From VMCP01 sp965659745 (GTDB lineage: Bacteria; Bacteroidota; Bacteroidia; NS11-12g; UBA955), in the NCBI GenBank assembly GCA_965659745.1, contig CBFHXF010000085.1, positions 1 through 5,912 of the forward strand: a stretch of 5,912 nucleotides of DNA. Reading direction: 5' to 3'. The notes under the pieces are model-generated. The model saw only the letters and a program-made list of their open reading frames with translations. It was not told where the DNA came from and did no database searches. A program made the position numbers and the translations under genes. Below are positions 1-5,912 of this stretch, piece by piece; positions within the stretch are counted from its first letter, which is position 1, and each line of letters opens with the position of its first letter.

Positions 1-3000
1 AACGCAAATTACGAAGATCAATAGCGATTCGTGTTTGAATAATGCTTCTTCATTTAAGGTAGATGATTTATTAGCGGCTACCATTCCAAATATATTATGG
101 ACCTTCTCTGACGCGAGTACCTATTCGGATTCTAGTGTGTCTAAAAAGTTTACGGCGAACGGCGCTCAACGGATTGAAACGATCATTTCTAATATTTTTG
201 GTTGTGCGGATACTTCCGAATTGAATTTCAATTTGTTCGAAAATCCCAAAGCTGCATATACCATTGCCGATACTTTTGACTGCTTGAAAGGCAATGAATT
301 CAATTTTCAATCTACGGCGACTACCACATATGGTAGTTTGAATGATTACAATTGGGATTTTGGAGACCTATCTACTGCAGGTTCTGGCAGTACCACTATG
401 TACAGTTACGCTGATTCTGGAACCTATTCGGTACGTTTAATCGTAACCAATACATTGGGTTGTGCCGATAGTGTGCGCCGTTTGGTGCGGGTAAATCCAA
501 ATCCGAGGGCTTATTTCAATGCCGATATTTATTTGCAATGTTTGAATGGAAATAGCACCCAGTTTACAGATAGTAGCGAAAGTAATTTGGTAAATTCTAC
601 ATTGCAGTATGCTTGGGATTTCGGAGACAGTACAAATTCGGCTCTTGCAAATCCGAGTAAGTCGTTCGTATATTATGGTGTTAAAACCATTACAGCTATA
701 GTAACCAATGGAGAATCGTGTTCCGATACTATTTCACGGAATGTGGAAATTAAGCCAGAGCCTATCGCGCGTTTAATGATAGCCAATGCAGCGCAATGTG
801 AGAATGACAATCTATTTACTTTTACCGATACTACAATTATGCCAGCTAGAGGTGGTTCGCATTGGGTACGTTGGTTGGTAGATGAAAAAGAGATTGGAGA
901 CAGTGCTACTCTGCAAAATTACACGGTAGACTCAGCAAAAACCTATACTTTGAAAATGATAGCCAACAGTGAGTTTGGTTGTCAGGATTCTATCGATAAA
1001 CCTTTCCGTGTTTTGCCCAAACCACAAGCGAGTATTGATTATACATCTCCTGATTCTTGTTTGTCTACCACGGCTCAATTTACAGCGGTAAATAAGGCAG
1101 GCAATGGAATAAAAAATGCGAATTGGTTATTTTCGGATAGCACGCGCGCTACGGGTATTAAGACCAATAAAAAATACAGCGCGGCTGGGGCGAAATGGGT
1201 TGAATTAATATTGGAGAATACCAATGGCTGTTTTGATACCACCCGTTTTGAATTTAATATTCACGAAAATCCTAAAGCTGCATTTATCGTAGGAAATTAC
1301 TCTCAATGCTTAAAGGGAAACAGCTTCACGTTCTTTGACTCCTCTAATGCGGTTGCAGGTTCCTTAGATAGTATTCGTTGGAATTTTGCGGATGGCACGA
1401 TTCAGACGGCAAGTGCCGGTACGAACCAAAAATATGCCTTCCAAACAGCAAGAAATTACAAGATTCGATTAATTACCTATAATTCTTTTGCTTGTCAGGA
1501 TTCAACCGAGAGAACCGTGGTGGTAAGAGCCAATCCTACCGCTGATTTCGATATAAACAGCAACAGTCAGTGTTTGAATACCAATGCATTTGAACTTACT
1601 AATAATTCTCAGCCTAACAATGGCAATGGAAGTATGTCGTATTCTTGGGAATTTGGAGATTCCTCCTTTAGTTCTAGTAGGAATATAACTAAAAAATATA
1701 TGCACGATGGGGGGAAAACGATCCGATTAATTTCCACAAACAGCGATGGATGTTCTGATACCATTGAGAAGTTGGTAACCGTTCGCTCTATGCCCCAGGC
1801 AGATTTTACGATTAATACAGTGAGCCAATGTGTGAATCAGAACGCTTACAATTATTCAGATGTGTCTACTATTAAAACCGGAGGTGGAACCTTAAGTCGT
1901 ATTTGGAATTTAGGAGATGGTTCGGTTTCCAACCAAAAGAATATTACCAATAAAATATATTCTGCTGCCCAAAATTTCAATATTCAATTGATAACGCGGA
2001 GTACCTTTAGTTGTGCCGATACATTAATAAAGACAATTAGTGTATTGCCCAAACCAAATGTGAGTTTTACCGTAAATCAAGATACACAATGCTTGGTAAA
2101 TAATAATTACGCGTTCAATAATCAAACCTCTATTGTAACCGGTGGGGGTACCTTAAGCTATCAGTGGGCGTATGGCGATGGCAACACTTCGATAAACACC
2201 CACCCAGGGCATACATTTAAGAATTTTGGAACGTATCAAGTTAAATTAGTGGCACAATCACAATTTGGTTGTGTTGACAGTTTGAAGCGACCGGTTAAAG
2301 TAGTAGCCAATCCGTTAGTTGATTTCAGCTTTGTGAATTCCGATAAGCAATGTAACAGCATAGATACCTTTGAGCTTCAGAATAAAACCAATAAACGTAA
2401 TGCCTTTTCCATATCTTATGTATGGAAATTTGGCGATGGTTCGAGCAGTACACAGACCAACTTTAATAAGAGCTATCAGAATGCCGGGGATTATAGAATT
2501 ACCTTAATTGCTGAAAATAAAAATGGATGTAAGGATAGTATTAGTTATAATGCTAAGGTATACCCTGATCCAATGGCGGATTTTTCTATTAATAGGGCGG
2601 GACAGTGTATCAACAATCAAAAATTTGATTTTACGAATAATACAAGCGTTGCCTTTGGCGGAGGTAGTTTGAATTATCAGTGGTTGTATTCAGATTCGGT
2701 ATTTGCTAACAGCATACAAAGTTCCAAAACCTTCGATCAGGTTAAAGCGTATAGCATTAAACTGATTGCTACCTCGAGTTTAGGTTGTAAAGATTCTGTA
2801 TCAAAGAATATTACTGTATATCCGAAACCCGTTGCCAAGTTTGACATTAATGATACCACACAATGTTTAACTAATAATATTTTTAAATTAACCAACAACA
2901 GCCAAGTGAGTTCGGGTACCAATTCGTACCAATGGGATTTTGGCGATAATACAGGTAATTCTGTGGTGAGTCCCGATAAAGTATTTACCCAATTTGGTAC

Positions 3001-5912
3001 TTACACTATCAAATTATTGGCATTAACGAATAATGGTTGTCGTGACTCAATCGTCAAGAAGGTAACCGTACATTCCCAACCCGATGTGCTATTTAGTCGT
3101 TCCGACACTGCCTTGTGTAGATATAATAATTCCTTTACGTTTACCAATAACTCAAGCAATGCAGATGGATCTCAATTGAGCTATCGTTGGACATACAGCG
3201 ATGGAAATACGGATACAGTGACCAATCCGAGAGTTGGGTTTACTGAATCGGGTTTGTACTTGGTTAAATTGGTAGGACGTACCAATTTTGGCTGTTTGGA
3301 TAGTCAAATTCAAAGTGTTAGGGTATACCCACAGCCTTTGCCTTCGTTTACAATTAAGTCGGCCAATCAATGTTTGACCAATAATGCTTACGAAGCAACT
3401 AATTATTCTACGGTAGCCAGCGAAGGAGGTACGCTTTCATATCTTTGGGAATTCGGAAACGCCTCGAACAGCACCTTGAAGAATCCTTCATGGAAATACA
3501 TTAAAGACGATACGTTTGTGGTGAAGATGTATGTAGAAAGTAGTTTAGGTTGTAAGGACAGTTTGTTCAAATCAGTAATTGTATATCCTCAGCCGGTGGT
3601 AGGGTTTACCGTGAATAAAACATCACAATGTTTAGGTACTAATAGTTTCAGATTAACCAATTCTAGTTCTGTGAGCTATGGAAGTTTGAAATATGACTGG
3701 ACATTTGGCGACGGCGGCAGATCTGTCGGTATAAGTCCTTTGGTAAAGTATAATTCTGAAGGTGATTATCGAGTAGGTTTGTATGCAGCCACTAATTTTG
3801 GTTGTAGAGACTCTGCATTTGTTACTGTGACCGTTCATCCAGACCCTCAAGCCTTATTCTCTGTAAATGATGAATCTCAATGTCTAAGAGCAAATGAATT
3901 TGAATTAAAAAATAATACTTTATTGAGCGCAGGTACATTCTCTAGTGATTGGGATTTTGGCGATGCAAAATCATCTGTTTTAAGAGATCCTAAACATCAA
4001 TATGTAGATGATGGTATCTATATAATAAGGTTAAAAGTTACGAGTGCAGAATCTTGTATCGATTCAACCTATAAAATTATACAAGTATACCCCCAACCAA
4101 AAGCGGGTTTCACTATCAATGATTCGGTACAATGTATCAACGATAACGATTTTATTTTCGAGAATAAATCCAAGGTTAATTTTGGTGGATTGAGAAGTTT
4201 TTGGGATTACGGTGATGTGAGCTATTCTTCTAATGGAACGGGCCGACATACCTATTCAAAAACAGGGACTTTTAACGTCAGTTTGGTTTCATTCACGGCA
4301 TTCGCGTGTAGCGATACTTTGAATCAAAAGGTTAGAATCACAGAAATTCCTCAAATCGCATTTACTTTAGATACGGCTATGTTGTGTGAACGTGGGAATG
4401 TTTTTGCCGCTACCAACTATTCAACCTATAATGGAATTGAAACAATAGATTACGAATGGAAGTCAACGGATGGCTACGGTATTAATGGGTTAAATTATTC
4501 TCATAGTTATGTAGAAAGAGGTTTGTATGAATTGAAGTTGATAGGCCGTTCTTCAGAGGGTTGCATGGATTCAAGCACACAGAATTTACGTGTGTTCCCT
4601 CAAGGAGAATCTAAAGTAGTTGTCTTTGATTCACTACAATGTTTATTCGGTAATGATTTTACATTTGGAAATGAATCTAAGGTAGATGGTGCTGCATTTT
4701 CTCTGATGTCTTGGAATTTTGGTGATGTATTTATTGATACTCAGTTTAGAGTTTCACCCAATCAGTTTCAATTTGGAGATACGGGCACGTTCAAGGTAAC
4801 CCTTATCACTACGACGGAAAATTTATGTATGGATACCAGTGAGGTTTTGGTGAGAGTTGTGGAAATGCCTATTGCACGTTTGGAACATGGATCCTTATCG
4901 TATTGTCATAACGAACAAGGCTTTGAATATGTAGATGCTTCTCAGAAGCAAGTAGGATATTCCAATAAATGGTTATTCAACAAACAAGTGGTAAGCGATG
5001 TAGACACTTTACATCCTACATTTGAACTTCCGGGCAAATATGGTATCCGCTTGGTAGTTTATACTCAATTTGGTTGTACAGATACCATTAATACAGTAGC
5101 AATTTCTAACGCAGTACCTAAAGCCAGAATTGGGGTGAATAATAATGAACAATGCTTGGAAACCAATGAGTTTGTTTTCTCCAATGTTTCTACTCAGTTT
5201 ACACAGCCTACGGCCTTTTGGGACTTAGGTGATGGTACCTTAGGTTCAGGTAATACTATAAATCAAAACTACTGGGATGCCGGAGAATATGAGGTTACCT
5301 TGATAGTAGAAAACGACTCACTTTGTTCAGATACAGCCCTTGTAAACGTACGCGTTAATCCTACCCCAGAGGCTTCCTTGTATTTGGAGCCTAGTTGTTT
5401 GAACGTACCGATAGTTTTAGAGTCGAACTCAGGAATTGAATTTGGTAAGGTAGTTTCTTATTTGTGGAATATGGGCGACGGCACGAATTACAGCGATAGT
5501 CTGCCCAATCATCAATACAAGAATCCAGGAAGGCAGTATGTAAGCCTTGAAATGCGATCTGATAAAGGTTGTTACGCCAAATTTATTGATAGTATTGACG
5601 TGTATCCAAATCCTGAAGCGGGTATTTCTTTTCTAACAGAAAGACCTACTATCTTGCAAAATAACGTGGGTTACTTGGATTCAAGTACAGACGCGGCTAC
5701 TTTGGAATGGGACTTTGGAGACGGTAGTGATCTGGTTTATGATGAATACGAAGTATACCACACCTACCAAGACACGGGCTTGTATGAGGTACGTTTAGTA
5801 GTGGCTTCATTCGATGGTTGCTACGATACCACAAGCCGAACGATTAGAGTATGGCCCGATTATAACATCCTTTTACCCACCGCATTCTCTCCTAATGCCG
5901 ACGGGGTAAACG
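1..5912 (+). CDS. Giant PKD-repeat surface/secreted protein with type IX (type B) C-terminal sorting domain, partial at both ends
   Basis: The frame starting at base 2 stays open for 1970 codons. Base 1 ends a codon begun upstream, and base 5912 (g) begins the next, which fits Asp as in the usual GVND of the sorting domain. The translation is 23 tandem PKD-like repeats with a mean period of 85 residues, followed by the first residues of a CHU_C domain. All repeats keep a core Trp and a late Cys, and 22 keep an early Cys. No membrane segment or enzymatic motif is visible. Family knowledge: CHU_C proteins cross the outer membrane by T9SS and are attached to the surface or released, and PKD arrays act as extended, often adhesive stalks. 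Inference: a long adhesin or surface filament, possibly disulfide-braced. The signal peptide and N-terminal region lie upstream. About 70-80 residues of CHU_C probably remain downstream. Ligand and phenotype cannot be read from this segment. Confidence 0.96.
2..247 (+). repeat. PKD-like repeat R0 (cut at window edge)
   Basis: Residues 1-82. Only about one N-terminal residue is missing when aligned with later repeats. Early Cys 11 (DSCL), core Trp 33 in WTFSDAS, late Cys 68 in GCADT. The usual GDG turn is replaced by SDA, as in its likely paralogue R4 (SDS). Confidence 0.8.
248..505 (+). repeat. PKD repeat R1
   Basis: Residues 83-168. It follows the linker ENP. Early Cys 94 (DCLKGN), core WDFGD at Trp 118, YADSGTYSVRL strand pair, late Cys 154 in GCADSV, linker VNPNP. 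A near-canonical PKD repeat, most like R5. Confidence 0.9.
506..763 (+). repeat. PKD repeat R2
   Basis: Residues 169-254. Early Cys 180 (QCLNGN), core WDFGDS at Trp 205, late Cys 240 in SCSDTI, where Ser replaces the usual Gly, linker KPEP. Its strand GVKTI and CSDTI resemble R6. Confidence 0.9.
764..1024 (+). repeat. Divergent PKD-like repeat R3
   Basis: Residues 255-341. Early Cys 266 (QCEND) and late Cys 327 (GCQDSI) are intact, but the FGDG turn is replaced: Trp 291 begins WLVDEKEIGD. An extra Trp at 288 precedes the core Trp. The turn resembles R19 more than its neighbours. Linker VLPKP. Confidence 0.8.
1025..1273 (+). repeat. PKD-like repeat R4
   Basis: Residues 342-424. Early Cys 353 (DSCL), core WLFSDS at Trp 375, KKYSAAGAKW strand region, late Cys 410 in GCFDTT, linker HENP. 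It has the SDS turn in place of GDG and is most like R0. Confidence 0.82.
1274..1537 (+). repeat. PKD repeat R5
   Basis: Residues 425-512. Early Cys 436 (QCLKGN), core WNFADG at Trp 460, late Cys 498 in ACQDST, linker RANP. Trp to late Cys is 38 residues instead of the usual 35, so the loop after the turn is about three residues longer. Most like R1. Confidence 0.87.
1538..1795 (+). repeat. PKD repeat R6
   Basis: Residues 513-598. Early Cys 524 (QCLNTN), core WEFGDS at Trp 549, late Cys 584 in GCSDTI, linker RSMP. It contains an Asn/Gly-rich stretch (QPNNGNGS) before the core strand, and is most like R2. Confidence 0.9.
1796..2056 (+). repeat. PKD repeat R7
   Basis: Residues 599-685. Early Cys 610 (QCVNQN), GGGTLS turn, core WNLGDG at Trp 635, late Cys 671 in SCADTL, linker VLPKP. 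The GGGTLS stretch recurs in R8 but with different codons (gga ggt gga versus ggt ggg ggt), so the similarity is not a recent DNA copy. Confidence 0.88.
2057..2314 (+). repeat. PKD repeat R8
   Basis: Residues 686-771. Early Cys 697 (QCLVNN), GGGTLSYQW leading to core WAYGDG at Trp 722, FKNFGTYQVKL strand pair, late Cys 757 in GCVDSL. The linker to R9 is one residue longer than at other junctions (27 instead of 26 between Cys residues). Confidence 0.9.
2315..2572 (+). repeat. PKD repeat R9
   Basis: Residues 772-857. Early Cys 784 (QCNSID), core WKFGDG at Trp 808, NAGDYRITL strand pair, late Cys 843 in GCKDSI, linker VYPDP. Basic residues cluster before the core (KTNKRN). Confidence 0.9.
2573..2830 (+). 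repeat. PKD-like repeat R10
   Basis: Residues 858-943. Early Cys 869 (QCINN), GGGSLNYQW then WLYSDS at Trp 894, late Cys 929 in SSLGCKDSV, linker VYPKP. SDS replaces GDG. The SSLGCKDS stretch is shared with R13. Confidence 0.86.
2831..3082 (+). repeat. PKD repeat R11
   Basis: Residues 944-1027. Early Cys 955 (QCLTNN), core WDFGDN at Trp 978, FTQFGTYTIKL strand pair, late Cys 1013 in GCRDSI, linker VHSQP. A near-canonical repeat. Confidence 0.92.
3083..3337 (+). repeat. PKD-like repeat R12
   Basis: Residues 1028-1112. Early Cys 1039 in DTALC (Leu replaces the usual Gln), core WTYSDG at Trp 1063, ESGLYLVKLVGR strand pair, late Cys 1098 in GCLDSQ, linker VYPQP. Most like R17, which shares DTAxLC, GLYxxKLxGR and the RVxPQ linker. 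Confidence 0.87.
3338..3595 (+). repeat. PKD repeat R13
   Basis: Residues 1113-1198. Early Cys 1124 (QCLTNN), GGTLSYLW then WEFGNA at Trp 1149, late Cys 1184 in SSLGCKDSL, linker VYPQP. Asn replaces the conserved Asp of the turn. Confidence 0.88.
3596..3847 (+). repeat. PKD repeat R14
   Basis: Residues 1199-1282. Early Cys 1210 (QCLGTN), core WTFGDG at Trp 1233, NSEGDYRVGL strand pair, late Cys 1268 in GCRDSA, linker VHPDP. A canonical repeat. Confidence 0.92.
3848..4099 (+). repeat. PKD repeat R15
   Basis: Residues 1283-1366. Early Cys 1294 (QCLRAN), core WDFGDA at Trp 1317, DDGIYIIRL strand pair, late Cys 1352 in SCIDST, linker VYPQP. The early half (ND then QCL, NN[ST]) resembles R11. 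Confidence 0.9.
4100..4351 (+). repeat. PKD repeat R16
   Basis: Residues 1367-1450. Early Cys 1378 (QCIND), core WDYGDV at Trp 1401, KTGTFNVSL strand pair, late Cys 1436 in ACSDTL, linker ITEIP. The DSxQC and NxSKV words and the GDV turn are shared with R18. Confidence 0.89.
4352..4606 (+). repeat. Divergent PKD-like repeat R17
   Basis: Residues 1451-1535. Early Cys 1462 in DTAMLC, core WKSTDG at Trp 1486, ERGLYELKLIGR strand pair, late Cys 1521 in GCMDSS, linker VFPQG with the second Pro lost. Best match inside the window is R12. Confidence 0.82.
4607..4870 (+). repeat. PKD repeat R18
   Basis: Residues 1536-1623. Early Cys 1547 (QCLFGN), core WNFGDV at Trp 1571, GDTGTFKVTL strand pair, late Cys 1609 in LCMDTS, linker VVEMP. 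Trp to late Cys is 38 residues, as in R5, so one loop is about three residues longer. Confidence 0.87.
4871..5119 (+). repeat. Divergent PKD-like repeat R19
   Basis: Residues 1624-1706. Early Cys 1635 (YCHNE), core Trp 1657 begins WLFNKQVVSD with no GDG turn, ELPGKYGIRL strand pair, late Cys 1692 in GCTDTI, linker SNAVP. The altered turn resembles that of R3, although the two lie 16 repeats apart. Confidence 0.8.
5120..5368 (+). repeat. PKD repeat R20
   Basis: Residues 1707-1789. Early Cys 1718 (QCLETN), core WDLGDG at Trp 1740, DAGEYEVTL strand pair, late Cys 1775 in LCSDTA, linker VNPTP. The junction to R21 is two residues shorter than normal (24 between Cys residues). Confidence 0.9.
5369..5614 (+). 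repeat. PKD repeat R21
   Basis: Residues 1790-1871. Early Cys 1799 (SCLNV), core WNMGDG at Trp 1822, late Cys 1857 in GCYAKF, linker VYPNP. This is the only repeat in which the late Cys is not followed by xD[ST]; a DSI triplet occurs a few residues later instead. Confidence 0.88.
5615..5857 (+). repeat. Last PKD repeat R22, lacking the early Cys
   Basis: Residues 1872-1952. It has the textbook core WDFGDG at Trp 1903, the QDTGLYEVRL strand pair and late Cys 1940 in GCYDTT, but no Cys in its first half. The position expected for QC holds ERPTILQNN. It ends in VWP and runs straight into the sorting domain. Confidence 0.92.
5858..5912 (+). other. Start of CHU_C / gliding motility-associated C-terminal domain (T9SS type B sorting signal), truncated by window end
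   Basis: Residues 1953-1970 read DYNILLPTAFSPNADGVN, matching the conserved opening of the CHU_C domain (Pfam CHU_C, TIGR04131), typically written IPNAFSPNGDGVND. Family knowledge: this C-terminal domain directs T9SS export in Bacteroidota and is thought to depend on a partner of the PorP/SprF family, often encoded just downstream. Only the first fifth or so of the domain is in view. Confidence 0.93.

Larger units (their letters stand above)
2..1024 (+). repeat. Four-repeat block A (R0-R3)
   Basis: This block spans R0 to R3 and resembles block B (R4-R7) repeat by repeat. Shared words in matching positions are DSCL and KKFTANGA/KKYSAAGA (R0/R4), ENPKAA and CLKGN (R1/R5), GVKTI/GGKTI and CSDTI (R2/R6), and VLPKP at the end of R3/R7. 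The ENPKAA copies sit 1026 bases apart, which is four repeats. The copies are well diverged, so the duplication is old if real. Confidence 0.6.
1025..2056 (+). repeat. Four-repeat block B (R4-R7)
   Basis: This is the counterpart of block A. The best-conserved part is the R4/R5 junction, where the strand before the linker (FEFN versus LNFN in R0) and the linker ENPKAA match the R0/R1 junction. At DNA level the linker differs from block A only at scattered, largely synonymous sites (for example ccc/cct for Pro). R7 ends in VLPKP like R3. Confidence 0.6.

Noticed and set aside
95..310. Short minus-strand open frame of 71 codons
   Set aside because: It is antisense to R0/R1, begins at TTG, resembles no family I know, and lies inside a continuous 1970-codon repeat frame with clear PKD motifs.
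764..1024. R3 considered as a frameshifted or decayed repeat because the FGDG motif is missing
   Set aside because: The frame is intact, both Cys and the core Trp are in register, and the neighbouring strands are normal. It is a divergent domain, not a broken one.
1502..1705. Short minus-strand open frame of 67 codons
   Set aside because: It is antisense to R5/R6, starts at GTG, and has low-complexity content explained by the complementary coding repeats.
2737..2922. Minus-strand open frame of 61 codons with a hydrophobic, membrane-like stretch
   Set aside because: The Leu/Val-rich look comes from reading the complement of Asn/Lys/Asp-rich codons of R10/R11. No independent coding evidence.
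3152..4249. Three further minus-strand frames (3152-3370, 3653-3850, 4064-4249)
   Set aside because: All are antisense to the PKD array and short, two of them start at TTG, and none shows a recognisable domain.
1..5912. Periodic repeats of about 255 bases considered as a DNA-level satellite or CRISPR-like array
   Set aside because: The periodicity is at protein level. DNA copies differ widely, including at synonymous sites, unit lengths vary by whole codons, and there are no short identical direct repeats with spacers.

Overview
The whole window lies inside one very long protein-coding gene on the + strand. It is read in the frame whose first complete codon begins at base 2. I translated all 1970 codons and found no stop. 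The gene enters from the left already in progress and leaves on the right unfinished, so neither start, ribosome binding site, promoter, stop codon nor terminator is present. There is no intergenic stretch and no sign of an RNA gene, mobile element or CRISPR array.

The protein is a chain of 23 tandem PKD-type beta-sandwich repeats (called R0 to R22 here) of about 85 residues each. The last 18 residues enter the C-terminal sorting domain known as CHU_C, or gliding motility-associated C-terminal domain, with the signature LPTAFSPNADGVN. That ending marks cargo of the type IX secretion system (T9SS), sorting type B, and is essentially confined to Bacteroidota. The AT-rich, Asn/Ser/Thr-rich coding sequence fits that phylum. 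I cannot name the order or genus. By family knowledge such proteins are exported and end up on the cell surface or released; SprB, the large gliding adhesin of Flavobacterium johnsoniae, is a relative in architecture. An adhesin or surface-stalk role is inference.

Layout: R0 (2-247, lacking about one N-terminal residue), R1-R21 (248-5614), R22 (5615-5857), start of CHU_C (5858 onward). Each repeat follows one plan: a Pro-rich linker (often VYPxP), an early Cys (usually QC), a core Trp (usually in WxFGDG), a YxxxGxYxVxL strand pair, and a late Cys in GCxD[ST]. The core Trp and late Cys occur in all 23 repeats. The early Cys occurs in all but R22.

Points for a second look: the late Cys of one repeat lies exactly 26 residues before the early Cys of the next in 19 of 21 junctions, while spacing inside a repeat varies from 57 to 62. 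R0-R3 resemble R4-R7 position by position, suggesting an old four-repeat block duplication; R12 and R17 are another close pair. R3 and R19 have lost the GDG turn in a similar way. Most repeats place a match to the Bacteroidota O-glycosylation motif directly after the late Cys. R22 breaks the Cys pattern next to the sorting domain.
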